DNA from: Hellea sp.
GTDB lineage: Bacteria; Pseudomonadota; Alphaproteobacteria; Caulobacterales; Maricaulaceae
Assembly (NCBI GenBank): GCA_014238285.1
Contig: JABABK010000018.1
Location: 1-57,924 of the forward strand
Direction: 5' to 3'
DNA length: 57,924 nucleotides
Positions 46,913 to 56,767 of the stretch are shown piece by piece (the first letter of the stretch is position 1; every line of letters begins with the position of its first letter). The position numbers and the translations under genes were made by a program. The notes under the pieces were generated by a model that saw only the letters and a program-made list of their open reading frames with translations, ran no database searches and was not told the origin of the DNA.

Positions 46913-48235
46913 TTACTCCGCCGCTTCTACAAAATTTTGCGGCACAAACACAGGTTTGCCCGCTCTATAATTATCAATGCGATCTTCGATTTCGTGACGG
47001 AAGTGACGGATCAAGCCCTGGATAGGCCAAGCCGCTGCATCTCCGAGGGCGCAAATGGTATGGCCTTCGACTTGTTTGGTCACATTTAGGAGCATATCAA
47101 TTTCAGATGTTTCGGCTTCGCCGCGCACCATGCGTTCCATAACGCGCCACATCCAGCCCGTACCTTCACGACAAGGTGTACACTGACCACAGCTCTCATG
47201 CTTATAAAAGTAAGCGAGGCGCGCGATTGCTTTGACTACATCCGTACTCTTATCCATGACGATCACAGCCGCCGTTCCGAGGCCGGATTGATGTTCACGC
47301 AGCGCATCAAAATCCATCAAAACAGTATCGCAAATCTCTTTTGGCAATAGCGGAACGGATGATCCGCCCGGAATAACACATTTCAGATTATCCCAGCCGC
47401 CACGAACGCCGCCAGCATATTCATCAATCAGGGTTTTCATGGGAATGGATAAAGCTTCTTCGACGTTACACGGCTTATTGACGTGGCCCGAGATAGAGAA
47501 AACTTTTGTGCCTTTATTATTATCACGGCCAAATGATGTGAACCATTCCGCGCCGCGCCGTAGGATGGTCGGAACAACAGCTATAGATTCCACATTATTC
47601 ACCGTTGTCGGACACCCATAAAGACCAGCATTGGCCGGAAATGGCGGCTTAAGACGTGGCTGTCCCTTCTTGCCTTCGAGGCTTTCCAGTAGCGCAGTTT
47701 CTTCACCGCAGATATAAGCACCAGCACCATGGTGGACATAGACATCAAAGTCCCATCCCGAACCGCAAGCATTTTTACCCACAAGACCCGCCGCATAAGC
47801 TTCGTCAATGGCGGCCTGCAAACGATGACGCTCTAAAATATATTCACCGCGTAAATAGATGTAAGCGGCGTGAGCTCGCATAGCAAAAGACGCGACCAGA
47901 CAGCCTTCAATTAAGAGATGCGGATCATGGCGCATCATTTCCCGGTCTTTACAAGTCCCCGGCTCGGATTCATCCGCGTTCACAACCAAGTAATGCGGGC
48001 GCTTGCCGACTTCTTTAGGCATGAAGGACCATTTGAGGCCTGTCGGGAAGCCCGCACCGCCGCGCCCACGAAGACCTGAGGCTTTAGTTTGATTGACAAC
48101 CCAATCATGACCTTGCTCGATCATCTCTTTCGTGCCAAGCCATGCGCCGCGTTTTTTGGCAGCCTCAAGGCGCCAATCCTGCAATCCATATAGATTGGTA
48201 AAAATCCGGTCTTTATCTTCAAGAAGCTGAACCAT
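46913..48235 (-). CDS. nuoF: NADH-quinone oxidoreductase subunit F
   Basis: 440 aa; binds NADH, FMN and a 4Fe-4S cluster at the tip of the peripheral arm. The NADH loop [10 protein letters not shown] is at 57-66, the FMN region includes [13 protein letters not shown], and cluster cysteines lie in [12 protein letters not shown] plus a later Cys. It lies 2 bp after nuoE. Confidence 0.97.
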   Translation of the reverse strand: MVQLLEDKDRIFTNLYGLQDWRLEAAKKRGAWLGTKEMIEQGHDWVVNQTKASGLRGRGGAGFPTGLKWSFMPKEVGKRPHYLVVNADESEPGTCKDREMMRHDPHLLIEGCLVASFAMRAHAAYIYLRGEYILERHRLQAAIDEAYAAGLVGKNACGSGWDFDVYVHHGAGAYICGEETALLESLEGKKGQPRLKPPFPANAGLYGCPTTVNNVESIAVVPTILRRGAEWFTSFGRDNNKGTKVFSISGHVNKPCNVEEALSIPMKTLIDEYAGGVRGGWDNLKCVIPGGSSVPLLPKEICDTVLMDFDALREHQSGLGTAAVIVMDKSTDVVKAIARLAYFYKHESCGQCTPCREGTGWMWRVMERMVRGEAETSEIDMLLNVTKQVEGHTICALGDAAAWPIQGLIRHFRHEIEDRIDNYRAGKPVFVPQNFVEAAE

Positions 48236-48237
48236 AA

Positions 48238-49251
48238 CTATGCTTTCGCCCCCGAAGTCTTTTTAGACAGAGTTTTAGCTTGTTTGACCCATTCGTCGCG
48301 TTTGATGCGCCCGGGAATAGAATCAATAAGCGCTTCAACCATTTTGACATCAGCCGCTTTCCAAGCCCCGATTTGGCGGAAGTAATAAATACCTTTACCG
48401 TTCAAATCGCCTTCAAACTTCGGGCCTATGCCTTTGATTTTCTTAAGATCATCAGGTTTTCCGTCCGTTGGACCGTCTGTGTAAATAACTTTAGGCTTCG
48501 AAGCTTTAGCCGCTGGTTTAACCTTGGCAACAGACTTCTTAACTGCCGGTTTACGCTTCGCCTTTGGAGCGCCGCCGTGAACAGACATCTTAATCTTCTT
48601 CTCGGTATTCGGTAGATAAACCAGCTTATCTTCCACATAGGGCCCCTCGCCCTTAAGGGTCAGATTACCGCCCTCAGGTTCAGAGGTATGGCGTGTGTTT
48701 TGCGGGCCAGAATAGACTGACTTACCAGAGACGAGATTATCGAGCATGGCTTCAAAATTTTCGGCCGTTAGGTCTTCATAATAGCTATCGCCAGTATCGT
48801 TTGAAATCTGAGCCATCGGCGCATTGGCACAAGCCCCTAAGCACTCGACCTCAACCCATGATAATTTACCGTCATCAGAGACAGAACCGCGCGGACCAAC
48901 CCGGCGCTCTAGGACGGCGATCAGATCATCAGATCCTCTGAGCCAACACGGCGTTGTGCCGCAAAGCTGAATATGATGCTCTCCCACAGGCTCCATGTTA
49001 AACATGGTATAGAATGTGACGACTTCGTAAACGCGGATATAGGCCATGCCGAGCATGTCGCCCAGCTCGCGAAGAGCTGCTTCTGGAATCCAGCCACCAG
49101 CATCTTTTTGGGCAATCCAAAGGGCCGGAATAAGCGCGGAGCGCTGACGGTCTTTGGGGTATTTTTTAACCCATGTGGCAATTTTCTTTTTCGCGGATGC
49201 ACTGAGCTTAAAATTCTCAGGCTGCGATATAGCAAGACGGCGCATGCTCAT
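48238..49251 (-). CDS. nuoE: NADH-quinone oxidoreductase subunit E with H3TH C-terminal extension
   Basis: 337 aa. Residues 1-180 are the thioredoxin-like 2Fe-2S subunit, with ligands Cys97, Cys102, Cys137 and Cys141. Residues 220-260 form a Lys/Ala/Pro-rich basic linker. Residues 267-329 form a helix-hairpin-helix domain ([17 protein letters not shown] ... [14 protein letters not shown]) closely similar to the tail of ribosomal protein S2 in this window. Ordinary NuoE has about 160-180 aa. The ATG overlaps the nuoD stop (ATGA), and GGGGAG precedes it at good spacing. Confidence 0.95.
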   Translation of the reverse strand: MSMRRLAISQPENFKLSASAKKKIATWVKKYPKDRQRSALIPALWIAQKDAGGWIPEAALRELGDMLGMAYIRVYEVVTFYTMFNMEPVGEHHIQLCGTTPCWLRGSDDLIAVLERRVGPRGSVSDDGKLSWVEVECLGACANAPMAQISNDTGDSYYEDLTAENFEAMLDNLVSGKSVYSGPQNTRHTSEPEGGNLTLKGEGPYVEDKLVYLPNTEKKIKMSVHGGAPKAKRKPAVKKSVAKVKPAAKASKPKVIYTDGPTDGKPDDLKKIKGIGPKFEGDLNGKGIYYFRQIGAWKAADVKMVEALIDSIPGRIKRDEWVKQAKTLSKKTSGAKA

Positions 49252-50441
49252 CGGTCAATCTCCCCGAACACGATATCGAGCGACCCAAGGATCGCCGACA
49301 CATCAGCCAGCATATGGCCTTTATTCAGATAATGCATAGCAGCGAGGTGCGGAAATCCCGGCGCGCGTATTTTACAGCGATATGGCTTATTCGAGCCATC
49401 CGAGACCAGATAAACACCGAATTCACCTTTTGGCGCTTCAACACAGGTATAGACTTCGCCTGCTGGTACATGAAAGCCTTCAGTATAGAGCTTAAAGTGA
49501 TGGATAAGCGCTTCCATGGAAGTCTTCATTTCACCGCGGCTTGGCGGTACATATTTATTGTCCATAGAAGATACTGGGCCTTCAGGCATCATGGCAATAC
49601 ACTGCTTCATGATCTTGGCGCTCTCATACATTTCTTCAACGCGGCAAAGGTAACGATCATAACAATCGCCGTTTTTGCCCAGCGGAATTATAAATTCCAG
49701 CTCATCATAGATTTCATAAGGCTGCGAGCGACGTAAATCCCAAGGAATACCGGAACCGCGCACGAGGACGCCGGAAAATCCCCAATCATAGGCATCTTGC
49801 TTGGTCACGACACCAATATCCACATTACGCTGTTTGAAAATACGGTTGTCAGTCAGCAGCGTTTCGATGTCTTTGAGCTTTTGCGGGAATTGATCACACC
49901 AAGCATCAAGATCTTCAAGGAGCTGCTGCGGCAAGTCTTGATGAACGCCTCCAGGACGGAAATAGGCTGCGTGCATGCGAGAGCCAGAGGCCCGCTCATA
50001 AAACACCATTAACTTTTCACGCTCTTCAAAACCCCAAACAGGCGGCGTTAACGCGCCAACATCCATGGCTTGTGTTGTGATATTGAGCATATGGCTGAGA
50101 ATTCGGCCGATTTCGGAATAAAGCACACGAATAAATTGCGCGCGGCGCGGCACTTCAATGCCCGCTAGTTTTTCAATGGCTAAGCAATAAGCATGCTCTT
50201 GGTTCATCGGCGCCACATAGTCGAGACGATCAAAATATGGCAGGGCTTGTAAATAGGTTTTATGCTCGATTAGCTTTTCTGTCCCGCGGTGCAATAGACC
50301 AATATGCGGATCAACACGTTCAACAATCTCGCCGTCAAGTTCAAGCACAAGACGTAAAACGCCGTGGGCCGCAGGGTGTTGTGGTCCGAAATTGATCGTG
50401 AAATTGCGATCATTACCTTCGAGTATGGCTTCAGTGGTCAT
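49248..50441 (-). CDS. nuoD: NADH-quinone oxidoreductase subunit D
   Basis: 397-aa 49-kDa-type subunit derived from hydrogenase large subunits; lines the quinone cavity with NuoB. It has [15 protein letters not shown] near the N-terminus, [12 protein letters not shown], and the C-terminal DIVFGEIDR ending. It is a separate gene from nuoC (2 bp gap), unlike the fused nuoCD of E. coli. Confidence 0.97.
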   Translation of the reverse strand: MTTEAILEGNDRNFTINFGPQHPAAHGVLRLVLELDGEIVERVDPHIGLLHRGTEKLIEHKTYLQALPYFDRLDYVAPMNQEHAYCLAIEKLAGIEVPRRAQFIRVLYSEIGRILSHMLNITTQAMDVGALTPPVWGFEEREKLMVFYERASGSRMHAAYFRPGGVHQDLPQQLLEDLDAWCDQFPQKLKDIETLLTDNRIFKQRNVDIGVVTKQDAYDWGFSGVLVRGSGIPWDLRRSQPYEIYDELEFIIPLGKNGDCYDRYLCRVEEMYESAKIMKQCIAMMPEGPVSSMDNKYVPPSRGEMKTSMEALIHHFKLYTEGFHVPAGEVYTCVEAPKGEFGVYLVSDGSNKPYRCKIRAPGFPHLAAMHYLNKGHMLADVSAILGSLDIVFGEIDR

Positions 50442-50443
50442 AA

Positions 50444-51037
50444 CTAGGCCTCCTCACCTTTCTCATCACCGGGTAGGACGTATTTTGCGCCTTCCCATGG
50501 GGACATGAAATCAAAGCTGCGATATTCTTGCGGCAAGTTCACTGGCTCATAGACAACTGCTTTACGCTCTTCGTCATAACGCACTTCAACATAGCCAGAT
50601 AGCGGGAAGTCTTTGCGAAGCGGATAACCCTCAAAACCGTAATCCGTCAAAAGACGGCGCAGATCAGGATGCTGATCAAATATAATGCCGTACATGTCAA
50701 AAGCTTCGCGCTCATACCAATCGGCATTTGGGAAAATTTCGGCAATAGACCGGACAGGCTCTGTCTCATCCGTGGTGATTTTGACGCGAATACGGTGATT
50801 ATGCGCCATAGAGAGCATGTGATAAACCACGTCAAAACGGCGTTCACGGGCTGGATAATCCGCCCCGCAAAGGTCAATCAGGCCTTCAAATTTACACATA
50901 GAGTCATTTTTTAGAAATGTAATGACGTCTTTGAGAGCCGCGCGGCGCGCATTCACAGTCATTTCCCCAAAGACAATATCAATGGAGTTGACCGCGTCGC
51001 CTAGCTGGGCTTCGATATGATCTTTCAAATCTTGCAC
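50444..51037 (-). CDS. nuoC: NADH-quinone oxidoreductase subunit C
   Basis: 197-aa 30-kDa-type subunit of the peripheral arm. The conserved segment [29 protein letters not shown] is split here by no gap, and [13 protein letters not shown] follows. It lies 3 bp after nuoB. Confidence 0.96.
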   Translation of the reverse strand: MQDLKDHIEAQLGDAVNSIDIVFGEMTVNARRAALKDVITFLKNDSMCKFEGLIDLCGADYPARERRFDVVYHMLSMAHNHRIRVKITTDETEPVRSIAEIFPNADWYEREAFDMYGIIFDQHPDLRRLLTDYGFEGYPLRKDFPLSGYVEVRYDEERKAVVYEPVNLPQEYRSFDFMSPWEGAKYVLPGDEKGEEA

Positions 51038-51040
51038 GCT

Positions 51041-51607
51041 TTATCTCTCTATATTGCCTTCGCGGCGAATTTTCTTTTGCAGCTGCAAAATACCATAAAC
51101 GAGGGCTTCAGCCGTTGGAGGGCAGCCTGGCACGTAAATATCGACAGGAACAATCCGGTCACAACCGCGAACAACCGCGTAGGAATAATGGTAGTAACCG
51201 CCGCCATTAGCGCAGGACCCCATAGAAATCACATAGCGTGGTGCTGGCATTTGGTCATAAACCTTGCGAAGAGCCGGAGCCATTTTATTGGTCAGCGTAC
51301 CCGCCACGATCATAACATCACTTTGACGAGGGGAAGCCCGCGGCGCGAAACCAAAGCGCTCAACATCATAACGCGGCATAGATGCCTGCATCATTTCGAC
51401 CGCGCAGCAAGCCAGACCAAAGGTCATCCACATCAGAGAACCCGTACGAGCCCATGTTACAAGATCATCAGAGGCCGCGACTATGAAGCCTTTATCAGCC
51501 AACTTGTCTGACAGGCCATCGAAAAACGGGTCATGCTTCTTTGGATCATAGGCCGGAATACCGAGATCCCGCGAACCTTGACCTGCTTTGAGCATTTCGT
51601 CTGACAT
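51041..51607 (-). CDS. nuoB: NADH-quinone oxidoreductase subunit B
   Basis: 188 aa; holds the N2 4Fe-4S cluster that reduces quinone. The ligands are the tandem Cys67-Cys68 (GLACCAVEM), Cys132 (GSCANGGG) and Cys162 ([10 protein letters not shown]). It lies about 34 bp after nuoA. Confidence 0.97.
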   Translation of the reverse strand: MSDEMLKAGQGSRDLGIPAYDPKKHDPFFDGLSDKLADKGFIVAASDDLVTWARTGSLMWMTFGLACCAVEMMQASMPRYDVERFGFAPRASPRQSDVMIVAGTLTNKMAPALRKVYDQMPAPRYVISMGSCANGGGYYHYSYAVVRGCDRIVPVDIYVPGCPPTAEALVYGILQLQKKIRREGNIER

Positions 51608-51641
51608 AAAGACTCCTTAAGTCCGCCCTAGTCCTAGTTAC

Positions 51642-52007
51642 CTAGTTCCAATCGAGGGCGCCTTTTTTCCACGCGTAAACAAGGCCTGCTAATAGCTCCA
51701 TCAGGAACAGCATGACAACAACCCATCCATAAGTCCCCACTTCGCCAATTGAGACGGCATAGGGAAACAAGAATGCGACTTCGAGATCAAAGATAATAAA
51801 CAGAATAGCCACGAGATAGAACTGAACGTCAAACTTCATCCTAGAATCGTCAAAGGCGTTAAACCCGCATTCATAGGTTGATAATTTCTCACTATCAGGC
51901 TGGCTCGGCGCAATAACGGCTGGAATGAGTAAAAATAATAAGCTCAGCGCAAGCGCAATGGCGAAGAGAATGATAACCGGCAAATACCCAAGCAAAAAAT
52001 CAGTCAT
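51642..52007 (-). CDS. nuoA: NADH-quinone oxidoreductase subunit A
   Basis: 121 aa from the ATG at 52007 (MTDFLLGYLPVI), matching the family's usual start; the frame is open to a GTG at 52043, which has a GAGGGGG upstream and cannot be excluded. Three TM helices. The conserved loop KLSTYECGFNAFDDSRMKFDVQFY is interrupted by no gap and contains the invariant Cys. First gene of the nuo operon. Confidence 0.94.
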   Translation of the reverse strand: MTDFLLGYLPVIILFAIALALSLLFLLIPAVIAPSQPDSEKLSTYECGFNAFDDSRMKFDVQFYLVAILFIIFDLEVAFLFPYAVSIGEVGTYGWVVVMLFLMELLAGLVYAWKKGALDWN

Positions 52008-52154
52008 ATATACGCTTTTATTTTTGGCACAAAAAAGACTCACGCCCCCTCAGGGCCCGTTTCGCGCGGAACCTATTAAAACTACCCCGTTTTTGCAATG
52101 GATAAATGGGAGAAAAACGCAACAAATATGCTGGTAACTTACCACATTGTTGAT

Positions 52155-52170
52155 TGAGAATTGATTCTCA
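52155..52170. promoter_or_regulatory. Perfect inverted repeat upstream of the nuo operon
   Basis: TGAGAAT-TG-ATTCTCA, a 7-2-7 palindrome about 150 bp ahead of nuoA. On the minus strand TTGTCA (52182-52177) lies immediately before it as a possible -35, so a bound regulator would cover the promoter. The arms look like those of Fur/Irr-type iron operators, but the spacing is not an exact match to the forms I know. Confidence 0.45.
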
Positions 52171-52230
52171 CCTATCTGACAAATTATTATCCCTGCGTAC
52201 CTACCTGATCACGCGGCATATATCCGCTTC

Positions 52231-54123
52231 CTAAAGTGACGAAAACGCCAAATTAAATTTAAGAGCAGCGAGCGCGCCAAGTATAACCGCTAAAGCAAAG
52301 ACCGTATGATGCATCTTCCGCCAAATGGACCAACCGGTCTTCCGCCAGCACCAATAAAGGCTAATCAACAGCGGTATCGCCAGTACGACGACGACCGAAT
52401 ACATAAATCGCACGAGCTGTGCTGAAAAGAACGGCCAAGTCGGAAAACGATCTGCGCCAGCGTTGGCGGTGTCGCTGACAAAGTAAATAAGTGACGCTAG
52501 TGCGCTAAAAATAAGAACAGCACTTAGAAAATCAAATATACCAAGTCGTCGTCCGCTCTTTGTCTGTACGACTTGACGCCCCTGCTGCCGCCAAGCCCCA
52601 ATGACCGTCGTAAGCGAAAACCACGTCATCAAAGCAAACGCTAAATATATGAAGTTAGATTGATCAAAGAAACCAACTCTTTCACTCGATTGATTATAAG
52701 TGCCTGCATAACTACGAACAACTCCGTCGTCATCGCGAGTGAAGAGTATCCGTTCTCCATTGCGGGCAAGAAACAAGTCAGAGGTGCCGGGAACAGGACG
52801 ATAACGGCGTGACTTTCCATTGGCAGTAATTGTTAACAAACCATCTTTTGTCGAAACCTTGCTCTCAGTGCCTATACGACCAGCAGCCACAAGGGTAGAC
52901 CAGTTACGGCGATTGCTAAGATAGGTGCCAGTATAGGCAGAAAGATCCGCATTCTTATCGACCTCAGGCAACACGGCAACTTCATGGCCTTTAGCATGGT
53001 CAATCACATTATGGACAAGATCGCTGACTAAGGATCGATTCGGCGCCGAGTTTATCGAGATATAAATTCCAATATCCAGTTCAGGGATAAGATTCATAGA
53101 AGAGCGAAAATTATCGATGGCCCCTCCATGTCCATACATCTTAACACCGCGATACTCATCTTCCATAAAACCATGCAACATACCCGGAGCGCTGGCCCGA
53201 TCAGGATAGGCCCTTTCTCGCATTTTTGCATGTCCTGCTTTGGTCATGAGTTTCAAACCATCCAATTCTCCGCCGCCGAGATGAACCAGCATCCATTGCG
53301 CCATATCAGCTGAAGTGGATGTCATGAAACCGATTGGCGAATACGGATTTCCTTGCATGTAGCTATCAGTCTTGGAACCGTTAAAAGATTTGGAAAAATT
53401 AAGGCGATCAGGCAATTTCCCGGGTGCAACCAGAAATGTGTCATTCATATCTAGAGGGTCCAATATGCGCGTGCGCACAAACTCTTGATAAGGCACACCA
53501 GAAACGTCTTCAACGATTTTCGATGCAAGGATTGATCCATAATTGGAGTAAGAACCGCGCTGCCCTGGTGGCTGAACCCGCAAAGGCATATCACGTTTGA
53601 GATTTTTCAAATTCAAAATTGGATCATCGTCCGTACCCGTAAATAGTCGAAAACTGTCTTCGAAACCTGTTCGATGTGACACTAAATCGCGTACAGTAAT
53701 CGGCGTGTCGAAGGCTTCAGGAATTTGCAAATCTTTCAGGTAAGTGTTGATATCGGCGTCTAAATCAACCTTTTCCCCATCCACCAGCATCATCAATGCT
53801 GTCCAAGAAAATGTTTTGGAGACTGATCCCATGCGAAACAAAGTATCCTTTGTAACCGGGCTGTTGTCTTCGTCATACCGGCCATAACCGCCTGTATAAA
53901 GCACGTTCCCGCCGCGTACGATCGAAAGCGAGACGCCGGGAACATCATGTTCACGCATGTAAGAAATCACAACGCCTTCAATAAAAGGCATCAAAGTGTC
54001 ATTTTGAGGTATAGCTTCGATTTCCTGAGCAGGTTTAAGGTCGGACACGTCCTGTGCCGATGCTGCAAAATTTACCCACAAGATTAGGCTAATCACTGCC
54101 AATAAGACTTTTAATTGTTTCAT
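52231..54123 (-). CDS. Exported serine hydrolase (class C beta-lactamase fold) with four-TM tail
   Basis: 630 aa. Signal peptide 1-23 (ending FAASAQ). The serine beta-lactamase/penicillin-binding fold spans about 40-370 with all three motifs: Ser100-x-x-Lys103 (GSVSKTF), Tyr192-Ser-Asn194 and His332-Gly-Gly. A beta-rich region follows (about 395-490, AYTGTYLSNRRNWSTL...), and then four hydrophobic helices (about 500-630) anchor the C-terminus. Members act as peptidases or esterases of peptides, D-amino-acid compounds or lipids; the substrate cannot be told and resistance to beta-lactams should not be assumed. Transcribed alone, downstream of the metzincin gene. Confidence 0.85.
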   Translation of the reverse strand: MKQLKVLLAVISLILWVNFAASAQDVSDLKPAQEIEAIPQNDTLMPFIEGVVISYMREHDVPGVSLSIVRGGNVLYTGGYGRYDEDNSPVTKDTLFRMGSVSKTFSWTALMMLVDGEKVDLDADINTYLKDLQIPEAFDTPITVRDLVSHRTGFEDSFRLFTGTDDDPILNLKNLKRDMPLRVQPPGQRGSYSNYGSILASKIVEDVSGVPYQEFVRTRILDPLDMNDTFLVAPGKLPDRLNFSKSFNGSKTDSYMQGNPYSPIGFMTSTSADMAQWMLVHLGGGELDGLKLMTKAGHAKMRERAYPDRASAPGMLHGFMEDEYRGVKMYGHGGAIDNFRSSMNLIPELDIGIYISINSAPNRSLVSDLVHNVIDHAKGHEVAVLPEVDKNADLSAYTGTYLSNRRNWSTLVAAGRIGTESKVSTKDGLLTITANGKSRRYRPVPGTSDLFLARNGERILFTRDDDGVVRSYAGTYNQSSERVGFFDQSNFIYLAFALMTWFSLTTVIGAWRQQGRQVVQTKSGRRLGIFDFLSAVLIFSALASLIYFVSDTANAGADRFPTWPFFSAQLVRFMYSVVVVLAIPLLISLYWCWRKTGWSIWRKMHHTVFALAVILGALAALKFNLAFSSL

Positions 54124-54193
54124 ATCGATACCCCTACGGTAAAAACCAGCCCATCAATAGAGTTGTTTTTACCTTGATTTTGCGCCTGCCATA

Positions 54194-56668
54194 TTAGCGG
54201 ATGAACCCTGCCTTCTCCTCGCAATGCCAGCATGTTTCGTATTGTGCCATATTGCTTCCATGGGCGCTGCCTATAGGCCCGCCCGGTGGCAACCGTTTTT
54301 CATTCGTAATTGCCGCGCTTTCTTTGGCTGGCCTTTCAAGAAAACGTTTAATCTCAGCCCGCATATAAATGGCCGTCGCCCCGTTCCTTCTAGAAAAGTC
54401 GCCAGACAGAGAATCTAAAACCTTATAAGCCTGCGCTTTGACAACGGGTGTTGCGCTGTTTGAGCCTGCTAATTCCATAAGATTATAGGCAAAACGGCGC
54501 TGAACAGCATCCGCAATTTCGGACTGCCGACCTCCACCGCGCACGGTCATAACCCGCTGGCGCGTTGTCATTAATAGTTCTTCAAACCCTAAATTCCGGG
54601 CGTTTCGGCGTTTAAACTCCGTCAATCGAGCCGCCCGAACCGGATTTAACAAGACATCAAATGTCAGTCCCGCCGATGTATCCGCTGCAGATATCAGATC
54701 AAAAGCCGGATAAGCTGTCTTTTTGAAAAGCTCGCGATCACTATCGACAAAGGAATAACTGACCAATGAAGGCGTAAAAAGTTCAAGAACGCTATCTCGT
54801 AAATCAAGTTCAGCTGGATCAAGGGTTTTAAGTACAGCGTCTAGAGCCTCACGCTGCCGCGCCGGGCTGACAATCTCTGTCGTAGGTGAACCATCGCCGT
54901 TCACGGCATAATTAAACGTCATACCGCCAATGACTTTGCCTGCTGCTGCCGCCTGATAACGATGATAAAGATAGATCGGGACAATGACCTTACTCAAATC
55001 TGCTACAGGCTGCCCTTTTTGAATGCGAGACTTGTCAAAATTAGAAAGCGCCATACGGCGAACTTTCATGACTTCATTCAGACTAGCAACCGCGTCTTCA
55101 CCATTATCCCATGTCGCGCCTTTAGGATGGCCGGTCCCGACGCCGCGTCCGTCACTGTCGGCGACATAGAGCAATCCATCTTCAGCGGCCTTGGCATAAG
55201 CAGCCTCCGCACCTTCTTCAGCTGTGTCTCCATAAATCATCTGGGCCGCAAATTCATCCCACGGGCCGATTCCTACGCCGTAAGTGTTCGAAAAATCTAG
55301 TTCACCATCCGTAACACGCACATCTGGCGCCGGATAATCCATCACGGAGCCTTTACCATATGTACTCGCCGCGAAATTATGCGCAAACCCTAGGGAATGC
55401 CCAACTTCATGCGCTGCAAGCTGACGAATGCGGTCAAGAGCTAGCTCAATCGGATCATCATCTGTGCCTGTTCCCGTTTTAGCAGTGCCAGCTAGGCCTT
55501 CAAATATCATGCGATCTTGCCTAACCCGAAGCGAGCCTAAATTCACATGGCCTTTGATAAATTCGCCTGTGCGAGGATCGATAACACCGCCGCCATAGGA
55601 CCAACCGCGAGTTTGCCGATGAACCCACTGGACGACATTGTAACGTACATCGAGCGGATTTACGTCTGCTGGCAATAATCGAACTTCGTAACCATCCGGA
55701 AAGCCGGCGGCCGCAAATGCGTCTTTCCACCAGTTCGCGCCGTCTACCAAAGCGCTACGCACGGGTTCAGGCGCGCCGCTATCAATATAAAATACGATAG
55801 GCTCAATGATTTTACCGGCCTCATCTTTTTGCAAGCGATGTCTAAGCGCCAGACGTTTTTCAATCTGGCCTGACAAAGCCGTGCTGTAATCGGCATAAAC
55901 GGTTTCCATCGCGCCCATGCGTGGGTCAGCGAAACGCGGCTCGTACCCATCATCTGGCAGGCGAACAAATGAGTGGTGCTGAACCAAAGTCGCGTCCTGA
56001 CCATTCGCCGCTGTCGTCGCCACTTCTCGGCCCGCATCACTGGTCGATAGAGTCAAATATGCGTCGATTTCGACATTATCCGGAAAGGCAAAACTATTCT
56101 TCGTATCGACAAAGCTACGGTCTTTAGCCACGCTGAAACTCCCCTGATCGCTATCACTTAAATGCTGCACAAGACCAAGCCCGTCGCGCGTTAGAAAATC
56201 TGTCAGATCAACAAGAACGCCGCCGCCCGGCCCTTCCGCAATAACCTCAAGGCTTGCGAGAAAGCTATCGGCAAAACTCTCATCCACGGCTAATGCTTCA
56301 AGCGGATTATCTGGATTAGCGCGATAGGTCAGATTCTCTTGTTCAATAATGACTTTATCGCCAAAACGCCGGAACGCGATAATAGCCCCATCAGAGCCCC
56401 ATCCGCGGTCAAGACCAACCGGATTTGATCCTAAACCCGCGCGCAGACGCATGGTATAAATCGACCTTAACAGAACATCATCGCTCGCATCAAAAAATGG
56501 CAATAAGCCCATAATTTTATTAGATTTATTATTAACAAAAATGTCTATAAAGCCGGTTCGTTTATCTAAGTCTTTGGTGCTCTCAACAAAGCTCGCGGCA
56601 AATGCAGATGGTATGCTTAATACCATCCCAAGAAACACTGTGAAAACCAATTTCGTCCAATAGCGCAT
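54194..56668 (-). CDS. Exported zinc metalloprotease, metzincin type (DUF5117/DUF4953-like)
   Basis: 824 aa from the ATG at 56668, with AGGGA 5 bp upstream and a signal peptide (MRYWTKLVFTVFLGMVL... ending AFAASF); a longer frame to 56722 lacks these. The zinc site is HExxHxxGxxH, His420, His424 and His430 (HEVGHSLGFAH), with the Met-turn SVMDY around Met443, so it belongs to the metzincins. The N-terminal 300 residues match the DUF5117-like part of large secreted proteases first seen in Bacteroidetes. The last residues include a CxxC (ETCWHCEEK). It probably degrades extracellular or periplasmic protein. Confidence 0.87.
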   Translation of the reverse strand: MRYWTKLVFTVFLGMVLSIPSAFAASFVESTKDLDKRTGFIDIFVNNKSNKIMGLLPFFDASDDVLLRSIYTMRLRAGLGSNPVGLDRGWGSDGAIIAFRRFGDKVIIEQENLTYRANPDNPLEALAVDESFADSFLASLEVIAEGPGGGVLVDLTDFLTRDGLGLVQHLSDSDQGSFSVAKDRSFVDTKNSFAFPDNVEIDAYLTLSTSDAGREVATTAANGQDATLVQHHSFVRLPDDGYEPRFADPRMGAMETVYADYSTALSGQIEKRLALRHRLQKDEAGKIIEPIVFYIDSGAPEPVRSALVDGANWWKDAFAAAGFPDGYEVRLLPADVNPLDVRYNVVQWVHRQTRGWSYGGGVIDPRTGEFIKGHVNLGSLRVRQDRMIFEGLAGTAKTGTGTDDDPIELALDRIRQLAAHEVGHSLGFAHNFAASTYGKGSVMDYPAPDVRVTDGELDFSNTYGVGIGPWDEFAAQMIYGDTAEEGAEAAYAKAAEDGLLYVADSDGRGVGTGHPKGATWDNGEDAVASLNEVMKVRRMALSNFDKSRIQKGQPVADLSKVIVPIYLYHRYQAAAAGKVIGGMTFNYAVNGDGSPTTEIVSPARQREALDAVLKTLDPAELDLRDSVLELFTPSLVSYSFVDSDRELFKKTAYPAFDLISAADTSAGLTFDVLLNPVRAARLTEFKRRNARNLGFEELLMTTRQRVMTVRGGGRQSEIADAVQRRFAYNLMELAGSNSATPVVKAQAYKVLDSLSGDFSRRNGATAIYMRAEIKRFLERPAKESAAITNEKRLPPGGPIGSAHGSNMAQYETCWHCEEKAGFIR

Positions 56669-56732
56669 AACGTCCCTTTTTTTAGGCAAACTAGCGACCC
56701 AACAAGTCAATGTCGAGAACAAGTATTAACTC

Positions 56733-56760
56733 TTGATAATGTTATTAAATAACGTATAAT
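56733..56760 (+). promoter_or_regulatory. Consensus promoter with internal palindrome, giving a leaderless transcript
   Basis: TTGATA (56733-56738), a 16-bp spacer and a perfect TATAAT (56755-56760). The ATG of the downstream gene is only 8 bp past the -10, so the +1 should fall at or next to the start codon. The spacer contains the palindrome GTTATT-A-AATAAC (56741-56753), a candidate operator. Confidence 0.65.
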
Positions 56761-56767
56761 TTGATGT

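Noticed and set aside
52040-52060. GTG start for nuoA at 52043
   Set aside because: Twelve extra residues would be needed that NuoA proteins do not usually have; the ATG at 52007 matches the family start. Kept as an alternative only.
52231-54123. Calling the serine hydrolase an antibiotic-resistance beta-lactamase
   Set aside because: The SxxK/YxN/HxG motifs are shared by peptidases and esterases, and the four-TM tail is not found in resistance AmpC enzymes.
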